Shown here one piece after another: positions 33,360-44,748 of a stretch of DNA of 64,000 nucleotides; the stretch's first letter is position 1; each line of letters opens with the position of its first letter. The position numbers and the translations under genes are program-made. The notes under the pieces are model-generated. The model was not told the DNA's origin. It saw nothing but the letters and a program-made list of their open reading frames with translations, and did no database searches. The stretch comes from JASBRS01 sp964496495 (GTDB taxonomy: Bacteria; Deinococcota; Deinococci; Deinococcales; Trueperaceae). The stretch lies in the NCBI GenBank assembly GCA_964496495.1, contig CAZBZU010000008.1:15559-79558 (forward strand), written 5' to 3'.

Positions 33360-35231
33360 CTACATCGCCTCCGGCGCCTCGATGCCGAGCAGATCGAGCG
33401 CTTCTGCCAGCGCCGCGCGCACGCGGTCCACCAGCGCCAGCCGCGCCTGCCGCAGGCCCGGCTCGGCCTTGAGGACCTGCGTGTCGGGCCGGCCGTCGGC
33501 CCCCTTGTGGTTGTAGTAGCCGTTCCAGGCCGTGGCCAGCTCCAGGGCGTGCTGCGCCACCAGGTGCGGGGCCAGGTCGCGCGCGGCCGCCGCCAGCACC
33601 GCCGGGAAGCGCGCGACGACCTGCGCCAGCCGCACCTCGAGGGGTCCCAGGCTCGCGAACTCGGCGTCGCCGGCGCCGGCGCCGCTCGCCTCGCCCTCGG
33701 TCGCCCCGGTCTCCTCGGCCGCCCGCAGGATGCTGCAGGCGCGAGCATGGGCGTACTGCACGTAGGGGGCGCTGTCCCCCTGGAGCGACAGCGCCTGCTC
33801 CCAGCGGAAGTCGAGGATCTTCCTGGCCTCGCTCTTGAGCATGCCGAAGCGCAGCGCGCCCACGCCCACCTGCCGGGCCACCTCGTCGATGCTCTCCAAG
33901 CCGGGGTTCTTCTCCTCCACCACGGCGCGCGCGCGGCCGGTCGCCTCGGCCAGCACCTCGTCGATCGACAGCGTCAGCCCCTTGCGGCCGCTCATCGCCT
34001 GCCCTTCCAGCGTGACGACCTCGTAGGCGAGGTGATGGGAGTTGCGGTAGGCGCGCTCGCCCTCCGCCGTGCCGGAGAGCGCCAGCGCCGTCCTCACCAG
34101 CGTCTGCGGGTGGCTCTGGCGCACGTCGATGACGTTGATGATCTCCTGCCCGTGGGCGAAGGTGCGGCCGTCGGGATGGCTCTCGCCCTCCGGCGCGCTG
34201 GCGTAGAGCTCCTTGCCCGAGGGCTGCTCGGCGAAGCGCTGGAAGCGCAGCCCTTCGAAGATGCCGGCCTTCCAGAACTGGTAGCCGATGTCCTTGGCGA
34301 CGTACATGGCGTTGCCGTCGCGCCGCACCAGGACCACGCTGGCCTCCTCGAGGCCCGGCAGGAACTCGGACACGTCCATCACCAGCGCCCCGGCGTACTT
34401 GCCCTCGGCCGGGCGCGAGACGTAGGGGCTCGCCTCCAGGATCTCCAGGCCCCGCGCCAGGAAGCCGCTGCGCACCACGTCGGACTCCCACACCAGCAGG
34501 TCGTACTCCGCTCCGAGCGCATGGAAGGTCTCCAGCTGGGCGCGCACGACGTCCTCCACCTCGCCGCGGAGCTCGCCGCGCTCCAGCCGCGCCATCACCT
34601 CCGACACCCCGGCGTCGATACGCTCGGCGTCACGCTCCTTGGCCGTGCCCAGCCTGACGTAGAGCTCGCCCAGCCAGTGATCGTACTTGCGGTCGCCGGG
34701 GTAGGCCTCGCCGAAGTACTCGGCGGCGTAGAGGCTCTCGGCCGCCTGCCTGCCGGTGTCGTCGATGTAGTTCTGCACCTCGACGTCGCGTCCGGACCTC
34801 CGCAGGATGCGGGCGCAGGCGTCGCCCAGCACGATGTTGCGCAGGTGGCCGACGTGCGCTTCCTTGTTGGGGTTGACCGAGGTGTGCTCGAGCACCACCT
34901 TCAGCCGCGCGCCCTCGGGCGCCTCCCGGCGCCGAACGACCTCCGCCACGAAGGCACCCGGATCGAGGTGGAAGTTGATGTAGGGGCCGACCGCGTCGGC
35001 GCGGGCAACGCCGGTCGGCAGGCGCAGCTCGCCCACCAGCTCGCGGGCGATGTCCGCGGGATTGCGGCGCAGGCTGCGCGCCAGGCCGAAGGCGACGGGC
35101 GTGCCGTAGTCGCCGGGCTTGTCCTCCGGCACCTCCTGGATGCTCACCTCGACCGCGCCGGCCTCCCCGGCGCCGATGGCGGCAAGCCCCTCCTGGACGG
35201 CCTCGCGTAGCGCTTGGATGACGTCGGCCAT
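33360..35231 (-). CDS. argS: Arginyl-tRNA synthetase
   Basis: A 623-aa class I synthetase that charges tRNA-Arg. HIGH motif is HVGH at 126-129 (NPNKEAHVGHLRN); the KMSKS equivalent is degenerate (QAMSGRKGLTLS), as in many ArgRS. The N-terminal Add-1 tRNA-recognition domain and the C-terminal DALR domain ending SLLGIEAPEAM-like sequence are present, and length is normal. ATG 35231 has TAGCGT 9 nt upstream on the minus strand. Confidence 0.95.
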   Translation of the reverse strand: MADVIQALREAVQEGLAAIGAGEAGAVEVSIQEVPEDKPGDYGTPVAFGLARSLRRNPADIARELVGELRLPTGVARADAVGPYINFHLDPGAFVAEVVRRREAPEGARLKVVLEHTSVNPNKEAHVGHLRNIVLGDACARILRRSGRDVEVQNYIDDTGRQAAESLYAAEYFGEAYPGDRKYDHWLGELYVRLGTAKERDAERIDAGVSEVMARLERGELRGEVEDVVRAQLETFHALGAEYDLLVWESDVVRSGFLARGLEILEASPYVSRPAEGKYAGALVMDVSEFLPGLEEASVVLVRRDGNAMYVAKDIGYQFWKAGIFEGLRFQRFAEQPSGKELYASAPEGESHPDGRTFAHGQEIINVIDVRQSHPQTLVRTALALSGTAEGERAYRNSHHLAYEVVTLEGQAMSGRKGLTLSIDEVLAEATGRARAVVEEKNPGLESIDEVARQVGVGALRFGMLKSEARKILDFRWEQALSLQGDSAPYVQYAHARACSILRAAEETGATEGEASGAGAGDAEFASLGPLEVRLAQVVARFPAVLAAAARDLAPHLVAQHALELATAWNGYYNHKGADGRPDTQVLKAEPGLRQARLALVDRVRAALAEALDLLGIEAPEAM

Positions 35232-35555
35232 GGCGCGCTCACGCTACCACAGCCGCTCGGCGCGCCGCGATGCCGTCGGGGGCGCCTCCCGCGCGCACGG
35301 ACACGCGCCGACGCACCTGGGCGGGCGTATACTGTCGCGACCGGCGCGACGCGACGCCTGGGGCGCGGTGCCGGCTCCCGGGCGACGCCCGGGTCGGACG
35401 TAACCCACCAGCAGACTGAGCCGAGCGGTTGCAGTAAACTTGACACATGGTGACTCAGGTTTGCCCGCTCATCCGCACCCCCGCCGCCACGGCGCGGCGC
35501 CCCCACCAGGACCCCACTCCCCACGCCGAGCGTTTCGCGTAGTCTAGGAGTTCGA
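35232..35555. other. Intergenic region between argS and lon with several promoter-like elements
   Basis: No gene is seen in 324 nt. It holds TAGCGT for argS (minus, 35241-35246), TATACT (plus, 35338-35343), a 7-bp hairpin CCCGGGC-GAC-GCCCGGG (35377-35393), TAAACT (plus, 35435-35440) overlapping a consensus TTGACA (35440-35445), and TAGTCT (35540-35545) just before lon. The lon transcript may therefore have more than one start and one with a structured leader. Confidence 0.45.
35540..35545 (+). promoter_or_regulatory. Proximal -10 (TAGTCT) of lon
   Basis: TAGTCT is followed by AGGAG and ATG 35556, a 10-nt spacing to the start. If used, the Shine-Dalgarno would be largely outside the transcript; starts from upstream elements would include it. 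Confidence 0.4.
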
Positions 35556-38018
<2,463 letters not shown>

Positions 38019-38043
38019 GGGCCACCCCACCCTTGGTACCCAT

Positions 38044-38075
38044 GGCGGGCCGGAGCTCCGGCCCGCCCTTCTTCT
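38044..38075 (+). terminator. Intrinsic terminator after lon
   Basis: A 24-nt perfect palindrome (GGCGGGCCGGAG / CTCCGGCCCGCC, 38044-38067) is followed by CTTCTTCT. Confidence 0.7.
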
Positions 38076-38168
38076 GCCGAGCGGCCGCGACCCGGAGCCG
38101 CGCGCCGGCGCAGCCGAGCGGCCGCGAGCCGCGCCTGAGCCGCGCCGGAGCCGCGCGTCGGGCTGCGG

Positions 38169-38174
38169 TATCCT
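38169..38174 (+). promoter_or_regulatory. Leaderless -10 (TATCCT) of tpiA
   Basis: TATCCT ends 5 nt before ATG 38180. The 100 nt before it is GC-rich spacer with repeated CCGCGC-type words. Confidence 0.55.
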
Positions 38175-38179
38175 GGCGC

Positions 38180-38956
38180 ATGACTCGGCCCGGACAGCTA
38201 CGACGCCCCCTCATCGCCGGCAACTGGAAGATGCACAAGCTCCCCAGCGAGGCGACCGCCTGGCTGGGCGAGCTGTTGACGCGCCTGGACGGCGTCGCAC
38301 ACGACCACTGCGACCTGCTCCTCAACGTGCCCTACACGCACCTCGCGCCCATGGCGGCGCTGGCGCGCGGCAGCGCGGTGAGCCTCGGCGCGCAGGACCT
38401 CAGCCCGCACGACCAGGGCGCCTACACCGGCGAGGTGTCGGGCGCCATGCTCGAGGACGCGGGCGCCCGCTACGTCATCGTCGGGCACTCCGAGCGCCGC
38501 GCCTACCACGCCGAGGACGACGCCCTCGTCAACGCCAAGCTCGGGCGGGCGCTGGCGGCGGGGCTGGTTCCCATCCTGTGCGTAGGCGAGAAGGAAGACG
38601 AGCGCCTCGCGGGCGAGGCCGAGCGGGTCGTGCTGCGCCAGCTCGAGGCCGACCTGACGGGGCTCGAGCCGCCCTCGGCCGACGCGCTGGTGGTGGCCTA
38701 CGAGCCGGTCTGGGCGATCGGCACCGGCCGCACCGCCACCGCCGACGACGCACAGGAGATGGGCGCCACCATCCGCCGCGCGCTGGCCGGGCGCTTCGGG
38801 GCCGACGCCGAGCGCATGCGCATCCTCTACGGCGGCAGCATGAAGCCGGCCAACGCCGCCGAGCTGCTGGCGCGCGAGGACGTCGACGGCGGGCTCATCG
38901 GCGGCGCCAGCCTCGACCTGGCGCAGCTGCTCGACATCGTGGGAAGCGCGCGATGA
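38180..38956 (+). CDS. tpiA: Triosephosphate isomerase
   Basis: A 258-aa glycolytic enzyme interconverting dihydroxyacetone phosphate and glyceraldehyde-3-phosphate. Catalytic residues are Lys17 (GNWKMH), His103 (GHSERR) and Glu175 (YEPVWAIGTG); the phosphate-binding ILYGGSMKP is present. The usual gap-pgk neighbours are absent; instead the stop overlaps the aminopeptidase gene (ATGA). The leaderless -10 supports the start. Confidence 0.97.
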   Translation: MTRPGQLRRPLIAGNWKMHKLPSEATAWLGELLTRLDGVAHDHCDLLLNVPYTHLAPMAALARGSAVSLGAQDLSPHDQGAYTGEVSGAMLEDAGARYVIVGHSERRAYHAEDDALVNAKLGRALAAGLVPILCVGEKEDERLAGEAERVVLRQLEADLTGLEPPSADALVVAYEPVWAIGTGRTATADDAQEMGATIRRALAGRFGADAERMRILYGGSMKPANAAELLAREDVDGGLIGGASLDLAQLLDIVGSAR

Positions 38957-40002
38957 GCCTGCTGCAGGACGTCCGCGGCAAGCTGGCGGGGCTCGGCGCG
39001 GACGCCCTGTTGGTGACCGGGCCCGCCAACGTGCGCTACCTGTCCGGCTTCACCAGCCCGGAAGACGGCGTGGTGCTGGTGACCAGCGACCGCGCCGTGC
39101 TGGTCACCGACGGCCGCTACACCGCCCAGGCGGGCGAGGAGTCGCGGCTGGAGGTGGTCATCGCGCCGAGCTGGGAGGAGCGGCTGCCGGAGCTGACCGG
39201 CGACCGCCGCCTGGCCGTGGAGAGCGAGCACCTCAGCCTGCAGCGCTACCGCCGCCTGAGCGAGCGGCTCCCGCGCGAGCCTCTCGCCACCGAGGGCTTC
39301 CTCGCCTCCTTCCGGCTGATCAAGTCGGCCGAGGAGATCGCGGCGCTGCGGGAGGCCGCGCGCATCACCGACGAGGCCTTCGCGCAGGTGGTGCCGATGA
39401 TCCAGCCCGGCGTCAAGGAGATCGAGGTGGCGCTCGAGCTCGAGCGCGCCATGCGGCTCGCCGGCTCGGACGGGCCCGGCTTCCACATCATCGTGGCGAG
39501 CGGCGAGCGCAGCGCCATGCCGCACGGGGTGGCCTCCACCAAGCCCATCGACGCCGGCGACCTCGTCACGCTCGACTTCGGCGCCGTCTACCACGGCTAC
39601 CACGCCGACATGACGCGGGCCGTGGCGGTGGGCGAGATCGATCCCGAGCTGCGGCGGATGTTCGATGCCGTTGCCGAGGCGCAGGACGCTGCCCTGGCCG
39701 CGGTCGCTCCGGGGCGCAGCGGCCGCGATCTGGACGCCATCGCCCGCGACATGCTGGCCGGGCACGAGCTGGCCGAGGCGTTCACCCACTCGCTGGGGCA
39801 CGGCACCGGCCTGGAGATCCACGAGGGGCCGCGCCTGTCGCACCGCAGTCAGGACCTGCTGGCGCCCGGCATGATCGTCACCATCGAGCCGGGCGTCTAC
39901 CGGCCCGGCTTCGGCGGGGTGCGCATCGAGGACCTGGCGGTCGTCACCGAGGACGGCTGCGAGGTGCTCTCCCACAGCCGCAAGGGCTTCGTGACGGTCT
40001 AG
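38953..40002 (+). CDS. M24 family Xaa-Pro aminopeptidase
   Basis: A 349-aa creatinase-fold metallopeptidase that removes residues ahead of proline. The N-terminal domain begins VRGKLAGLGADALLVTGPANVRYLSG (split here by no gap), and the catalytic domain has metal ligands in LDFGAVYHGYHADMTR, LGHGTGLEIHE, TIEPGVY and GVRIEDLAV. It overlaps tpiA by ATGA. Its stop shares a CTAG with the stop of the convergent phosphohexomutase gene. Confidence 0.92.
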   Translation: MSLLQDVRGKLAGLGADALLVTGPANVRYLSGFTSPEDGVVLVTSDRAVLVTDGRYTAQAGEESRLEVVIAPSWEERLPELTGDRRLAVESEHLSLQRYRRLSERLPREPLATEGFLASFRLIKSAEEIAALREAARITDEAFAQVVPMIQPGVKEIEVALELERAMRLAGSDGPGFHIIVASGERSAMPHGVASTKPIDAGDLVTLDFGAVYHGYHADMTRAVAVGEIDPELRRMFDAVAEAQDAALAAVAPGRSGRDLDAIARDMLAGHELAEAFTHSLGHGTGLEIHEGPRLSHRSQDLLAPGMIVTIEPGVYRPGFGGVRIEDLAVVTEDGCEVLSHSRKGFVTV

Positions 40003-41405
40003 CTCAGCGAGGCGATCCAGGCGCGCGCGGCCGCCAGGATCTCGCTCACGGCGCGGGCGTCCGGCCCCTCGCAGTACACGCGCAGCACCGGCTCCGTGCC
40101 GCTGGCCCGGAACAGCAGCCAGGCGTCGCCGCCGAGGTTCAGCTTCACCCCGTCGCGGCGCTCCACCCCGGCCACGGCGCGGCCGGCCATGCGGGCGGGC
40201 GGCTGCAGCAGCTCGCCCATCACCCGGTCCTTGAGGGCGTCGTCGGTGAGCTCGAGGTCGAGCCGCTCGTAGGCGTGCCGCCAGCCGCTGCGCTCCTCGA
40301 TGGCACGGAAGCGCTCGCCCAGGCTCAGCCCGCTCCGCGCCACGCTCTGCAGCAGCAGCAACCCGTTGGCGATGCCGTCGCGCTCCGGCAGGTGCCCGGC
40401 GACGCCGATGCCACCCGACTCCTCCCCGCCGATGAGCACGTCCCCCTCGAGCATCGCCGCCACGATGTGCTTGAAGCCCACCGGCGTCTCCACCACGTCC
40501 CGCCCCAGGCTCGCCGCCAGGCGCTCGACCACGCGGGAGACGGTGAAGGTCTTGACCACCCTGCCGGGCAGGCCCAGGCCGGCGAGCTCGTCGAGGAGCA
40601 CCGCGAAGATCTGGTGGGAGTCGAAGTACTCGCCGCCGGGCAGCACCACGCCCAGGCGGTCGCCGTCGCCGTCCGTGGCGACCGCGAAGAGCGCGTCGCC
40701 GGCGGCCATGCGCGCTCGCGTCTCGGCCAGGTTGACGGCGATGGGCTCGGGGTTGACGCCGTAGAACAGGGGGTCCGGGCGCCCACGCACCTCCTCGACC
40801 GTCACCTGCAGGCCGCGCGAGCGAGCGAAGCCGGCCAGCCAGCCGCCCGCGGCGCCCCCCATGGCGTCGTGCACCAGCGTCCCCCGCACGCTCGCGAGCG
40901 CGTCCATGTCGAGCAGCCGCTCCAGGACGTCGTAGTAGTGGGGCCGCACGTCGAAGCGCTCCACCGCCGCCACCCCGGCGGCCGGCGGGGCCGCTGCGGG
41001 CAGCCGCGCGGCCACGTCGCGGTAGATCGCCTCGGTGGCGGTGCCGCCGTAGCGGCCCTTGAGCTTGAACCCCTGGTAGAGCGGCGGGTTGTGGGAGGCG
41101 GTGAGCATCACGCCGCCGCCCGCGCCGTAGTGCGTCACGGCGAACGACAGCGCCGGCGTGGGCAGGAAGCTCTCCGAGAGCAGCACCTCCAGCCCGGCCG
41201 CGGCCAGCGTCCCGGCCGCCGCCCGCGCGAACATCTCGCCGCCGAAGCGGGTGTCGTAGCCCACCAGCACCCTGCGCTCGCCGTGATGGAGAAGGTGCTG
41301 GCCGTAGGCGTGGGCGGCCCGCCGCAGGTTCCGCACCGTGAAGCGGTCGGCGATGACGTCGCGCCAGCCGTCGGTGCCGAACACCAGCGTGTCAGGTCTG
41401 TCCAC
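39999..41405 (-). CDS. Phosphoglucomutase/phosphomannomutase family protein
   Basis: A 468-aa alpha-D-phosphohexomutase. The four hallmark loops are present: TASHNPPLYQG (Ser104 as phosphoserine), metal-binding ATDGDGDRLG, sugar-binding GGEESGGIG and phosphate-binding RASGTEPVLRVY. It would interconvert hexose 1- and 6-phosphates for glycogen, trehalose or envelope sugars; glucose against mannose specificity is not decided. The GTG start has Shine-Dalgarno GAGGAGG. It converges on the aminopeptidase gene and diverges from argB. Confidence 0.92.
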   Translation of the reverse strand: MDRPDTLVFGTDGWRDVIADRFTVRNLRRAAHAYGQHLLHHGERRVLVGYDTRFGGEMFARAAAGTLAAAGLEVLLSESFLPTPALSFAVTHYGAGGGVMLTASHNPPLYQGFKLKGRYGGTATEAIYRDVAARLPAAAPPAAGVAAVERFDVRPHYYDVLERLLDMDALASVRGTLVHDAMGGAAGGWLAGFARSRGLQVTVEEVRGRPDPLFYGVNPEPIAVNLAETRARMAAGDALFAVATDGDGDRLGVVLPGGEYFDSHQIFAVLLDELAGLGLPGRVVKTFTVSRVVERLAASLGRDVVETPVGFKHIVAAMLEGDVLIGGEESGGIGVAGHLPERDGIANGLLLLQSVARSGLSLGERFRAIEERSGWRHAYERLDLELTDDALKDRVMGELLQPPARMAGRAVAGVERRDGVKLNLGGDAWLLFRASGTEPVLRVYCEGPDARAVSEILAAARAWIASLS

Positions 41406-41493
41406 CGCGCCTCCTCGACGGCGGCACCGCGGGAGCTAACGCCGGTGCCGCACGTCTGGGAATCTACCACGCGGTGGACGCGCTCCCGGACGC

Positions 41494-41499
41494 TACACT
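41494..41499 (+). promoter_or_regulatory. Leaderless -10 (TACACT) of argB
   Basis: TACACT ends 5 nt before ATG 41505. Confidence 0.55.
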
Positions 41500-41504
41500 G
41501 GCGC

Positions 41505-42275
41505 ATGCCCGTGGTGGTGAAGTACGGCGGCAACGCCATGACCGACGCCGCCACCCGAGTGGCCGTGGCCGGCGAGCTGCGGGAGCTGTGGCGGGCCGGC
41601 GAGCGGCCGCTGGTGGTCCATGGCGGCGGTCCCTTCATCAGTCAGGCGCTGGACGCCGAGGGGCTCCCCCACCGCTTCGAGCGGGGCCTGCGCGTCACCA
41701 GCGACGCCAGCCTGGCGGTCATCGAGCGGGTGCTCACGCTGCTGGGCAAGCGGCTGGCGCAGGACATCGGCCCGGCCCTGGGGCTCGGCGGCCGCGACGC
41801 CGAGCTGCTGCAGGCCGAGGTCCTCGACCCGGCGCTCGGGCGGGTGGGGCGGGTGACGCGCGTGAACGCCGCCGCGCTGACGAGCTTGCTCGACGGCGGC
41901 TTCGTGCCGGTGCTCGCCTGCCTGGCGTGCGACGACGCCGGAGACCTGCTCAACGTCAACGCCGACGAGGTCGCGGGGGCGGTGGCGGGCGCGCTGGCGG
42001 CCGGCGCCGTCTTCCTGACCAACGTTCCCGGCGTGCTGGACGATCCCGACCGGGCGGACAGCCTGCTCCCCGAGCTCAGCCGCGCCGACGCGGAGGCGCG
42101 CATCCGGGAGGGCCGCATCGCCGGCGGCATGATCCCCAAGGTCGAGGCCGCGCTGGCGGCGCTGGAACGGGGCGCGCCCTACGCGGTGGTGGCGGACGGG
42201 CGCACCGCCCCGGCCGCGCGCCGGGCCCTGCGCGGCCAAGGCGGGACGCGCCTGCACGCGCGCGGCAACGGTTGA
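41505..42275 (+). CDS. argB: Acetylglutamate kinase
   Basis: A 256-aa amino-acid kinase that phosphorylates N-acetylglutamate in arginine synthesis. Seen: VVVKYGGNAM, LVVHGGGPFIS, FERGLRVTSD, LLNVNADEVAGAVAGAL and the C-terminal RIAGGMIPKVEAALAAL, all ArgB-like. The related LysZ of the Thermus lysine route normally lacks the GGNAM and GGMIPKV forms, so ArgB is preferred. Other arg genes are not in the window. The leaderless -10 supports the start. Confidence 0.88.
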   Translation: MPVVVKYGGNAMTDAATRVAVAGELRELWRAGERPLVVHGGGPFISQALDAEGLPHRFERGLRVTSDASLAVIERVLTLLGKRLAQDIGPALGLGGRDAELLQAEVLDPALGRVGRVTRVNAAALTSLLDGGFVPVLACLACDDAGDLLNVNADEVAGAVAGALAAGAVFLTNVPGVLDDPDRADSLLPELSRADAEARIREGRIAGGMIPKVEAALAALERGAPYAVVADGRTAPAARRALRGQGGTRLHARGNG

Positions 42276-42304
42276 CAGTCCCGTAAGTAGCCCGCTGCTA
42301 GACT
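42272..42304 (+). promoter_or_regulatory. Candidate promoter of the 66-aa gene
   Basis: TAGACT (42299-42304) lies 26 nt before ATG 42331, with Shine-Dalgarno AGGAG between. A consensus TTGACA (42272-42277) sits 21 nt upstream, too far for an ordinary pair, so the -35 is uncertain. Confidence 0.4.
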
Positions 42305-42330
42305 CCCTCCAAGTTAGGAGAAGAGCGCGG

Positions 42331-42531
42331 ATGTGTAATCCTCTTTCGACGATCCCGACTGTTGCGCTCGAATCCGAGTCTCGGCGGCTCGAGCGGCTCC
42401 TCATCGATGGCTCCGCGGCGCTGCACGAGGTGGACCTGTTCGTCGCCGCGGCGAGCGAGCTCGGCCGCCGGATGTGCCTGGCCGGCAAGCCGCCGGATAC
42501 GCTGGACACGATCCTCGACCCGCGCGACTGA
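42331..42531 (+). CDS. Small protein of unknown function (66 aa)
   Basis: A short gene with a plausible promoter and Shine-Dalgarno (AGGAG, 10 nt before ATG). The product is helical and amphipathic (ESRRLERLLIDGSAALHEVD, VAAASELGRRMCLAGKPPDT), without signal peptide or membrane helix. I do not recognise a family. It lies alone between argB and the LysM gene. Confidence 0.5.
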   Translation: MCNPLSTIPTVALESESRRLERLLIDGSAALHEVDLFVAAASELGRRMCLAGKPPDTLDTILDPRD

Positions 42532-42596
42532 CGCCGGCGCCGTCCCCGGCACCCGGCCGGGCCCTGCGTGTCCCGCCAGACATGAATTCTTTCCGC

Positions 42597-42623
42597 TTGT
42601 GATACTTGTCGTTTTGGTAATGT
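42597..42623 (+). promoter_or_regulatory. Leaderless promoter of the LysM/M23 gene
   Basis: TAATGT (42618-42623) ends 7 nt before ATG 42631; TTGTGA (42597-42602) lies 15 nt upstream as a weak -35. Confidence 0.5.
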
Positions 42624-42630
42624 GGCCAGG

Positions 42631-43791
42631 ATGTCACGTTGCCGCCAGCTCGTCGCCATCTCACTCGTCGCCGCCTGCTTGAGCGTCGGGCCGGCCTTCG
42701 CTCAGCCCGACAGTGTGACCGTCCAGCCGGGAGATACCCTGTGGTCGCTGGCCCAGCGCTACGACACCACCGTCGCAGCCCTGCAGAAGACCAACGGCCT
42801 CACCGGCAGCGCGCTGACGCCGGGCAGCACCCTACAGCTGCCCAAAGGCGGCAACGCCAATCCGGACGTGTACATCGTCCAGCCGGGCGACACCCTCTAC
42901 AACATCGCGCTGGCGTTCCACCTCAGCGTCGACGACCTCATCGCCTACAACGACCTCAGCGGCTCGGTCATCCGTCCCGGGCAGAGCTTGAAGCTGCGGC
43001 CCAGCACGCCCCCGCCCGCGCCGCTGGTGGTGACGGTCCAGCCCGGCGACTCGCTGTGGAGCCTGGCGCACAGCAACCAGGTCAGCGTGACGGCGCTCGC
43101 GCAGGCCAATCACCTGGCCCAGAACGGCGTCATCCACCCGGGCGACAGCCTCACCATCCCGGGGCGGTACGCCGCCCCCGTCACCGACACCGGCGGCCCG
43201 GTGCCGCCCACGGTGACGGTGACCAAGGGCGACAGCCTGTGGTCGATCGCGCACGCCAACGGCACCACGGTGGCGGCGCTGATGGGCGCCAACGACCTCA
43301 CCTCCACGGAGGTCTTCGCCGGGCAGACGCTGCGCGTGGTGCCGCCCGGCCAGCTGGGACCGGCCCGAGCTGCGACGCTGCAACCCAACCCGGCGCCGGG
43401 TGCCATGCGCTGGCCCATCCACGGGCCCATCACCTCGCACTTCGGCTACCGCCAGCTGAGGGTGGACGGCTCGAACTTCCATACCGGCCTGGACATCGCC
43501 GCCAACTCCGGCACCCCCATCCACGCCGCGGTCGGCGGCCGCGTCACGCTCGCCGGCTGGGACGGCGGCTACGGCCTGTTGGTGGTCATCACCAACGGCA
43601 ACACCGCCTACTACTACGGGCACACCTCGGCCATCCTGGTCGCCAAGGGCCAGACCGTTCAGGCCGGTCAGGTCATCGCCCGCGTCGGTACCACCGGCCA
43701 CTCCACCGGCCCCCACCTGCACTTCGAGATCCGCGTGGACAACGAGCCGGTGGACCCCTTGCCGTTGCTCCAGACGCAAGCGAGCCGCTGA
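42631..43791 (+). CDS. Secreted LysM x4 / M23 peptidoglycan endopeptidase
   Basis: A 386-aa envelope protein. A signal peptide (MSRCRQLVAISLVAACLSVG, cleavage near 24) is followed by four LysM glycan-binding repeats at about 29-73, 78-123, 131-175 and 188-231 (VQPGDTLWSLAQRY and variants) and an M23/LytM domain at about 250-380. Zinc ligands HTGLDIA and HLHFE are intact, so it is probably an active cross-link hydrolase rather than an EnvC-like activator. The ATG at 42631 was preferred to GTG 42622 because of the leaderless -10. Confidence 0.9.
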   Translation: MSRCRQLVAISLVAACLSVGPAFAQPDSVTVQPGDTLWSLAQRYDTTVAALQKTNGLTGSALTPGSTLQLPKGGNANPDVYIVQPGDTLYNIALAFHLSVDDLIAYNDLSGSVIRPGQSLKLRPSTPPPAPLVVTVQPGDSLWSLAHSNQVSVTALAQANHLAQNGVIHPGDSLTIPGRYAAPVTDTGGPVPPTVTVTKGDSLWSIAHANGTTVAALMGANDLTSTEVFAGQTLRVVPPGQLGPARAATLQPNPAPGAMRWPIHGPITSHFGYRQLRVDGSNFHTGLDIAANSGTPIHAAVGGRVTLAGWDGGYGLLVVITNGNTAYYYGHTSAILVAKGQTVQAGQVIARVGTTGHSTGPHLHFEIRVDNEPVDPLPLLQTQASR

Positions 43792-43905
43792 GCAACCCTC
43801 GCCGATGGGCGCCGCACCCCCGACCGCACCCGTGAGCGCCGGCCAGGAGCCCGGAGCGGAGCGGTCCGCCCGCGCGCGGCCGCGGCACGAGGCGGGAGAC
43901 GCATC

Positions 43906-44691
43906 GTGCGCGTAGTCGTCATCGGCGACATCCACATGCAGGGCGACAAGCTGTGGCACATGCTGCAGGACGCCGGCCTGGCCGACAGCGGCCACCGCCC
44001 GACCACGGCGTTCGTCCAGGACGACACCCGCCTGGTGCTGCTGGGCGACCTGGTGCACGCCAAGAGCCGCGACCGCTACGCCGACATCGTCAACGTGCGC
44101 CGCTACGACGAGTACAACCCGCGCCACCTGGAACGCGCCGAGGCGGCTCAGACCACCTTCCTGCGCGAGGTCAAGGGCTTCCAGGACCGTCTTCCCGAGG
44201 GCAAGATGGTCATCCTCATGGGCAACCACGACTTCAACGCCGTGCACCCCGAGCAGGGCCCGCTCCGCACCGACGACGTGTCGCACCTGGAGTGGAAGGT
44301 GGGGTACGGCGGCGAGATGGATCCCGAGCTGCGCCAGTGGATCCTCGCCTGGCCGGCGGAGGTCGTCATCGATGAGCTCCACCTCGCCCACGTGGGCCCG
44401 CTGGACGAGCACAACACCTACGACAACGGCTTCTACCTGGAGAACCGCCGGCGCTGGATCTACGAGGAGCGCGACTTCCTGGAGGGAACCCCCTACCGCC
44501 TGGGCGTCTACGGCCACACGCCGGTGCGTGGCGGCGTCAACATCGCCTCTCAGGGGCGCGCCATCCTGCTGGACACCAACGGCTACCAGGACGAGTACAG
44601 CTACCTCGACATCGACATCACCGAGCGGCGCTACCGCCTGCGGATGCGCGGCCTGTTCTTCGACGAGACCGTCTCGCGCCTCGACAGCTGA
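43906..44691 (+). CDS. Calcineurin-like metallophosphoesterase
   Basis: A 261-aa binuclear metal phosphoesterase. Motifs in order: VVIGDIHMQGD, VLLGDLVHAKSRD, VILMGNHDFNA, LHLAHVG and VYGHTPVRGG, so all five metal-site blocks are present. The bacterial relatives are ApaH/PrpE-like phosphatases of dinucleotides or proteins; the substrate is unknown. GTG start. A 114-nt GC-rich spacer without recognised elements precedes it. It converges on the TonB-like gene. Confidence 0.82.
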   Translation: MRVVVIGDIHMQGDKLWHMLQDAGLADSGHRPTTAFVQDDTRLVLLGDLVHAKSRDRYADIVNVRRYDEYNPRHLERAEAAQTTFLREVKGFQDRLPEGKMVILMGNHDFNAVHPEQGPLRTDDVSHLEWKVGYGGEMDPELRQWILAWPAEVVIDELHLAHVGPLDEHNTYDNGFYLENRRRWIYEERDFLEGTPYRLGVYGHTPVRGGVNIASQGRAILLDTNGYQDEYSYLDIDITERRYRLRMRGLFFDETVSRLDS

Positions 44692-44748
44692 CCCCGGCGC
44701 CCGCGGGCGGGCTGCCCGGTCGGGGCCCGGCGGCCGTCCAGAACGCCG

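Noticed and set aside
41505..42275. LysZ (LysW-aminoadipate kinase) instead of ArgB
   Set aside because: The GGNAM, GLRVTSD and GGMIPKV motifs fit ArgB better; no lysW or lysX nearby.
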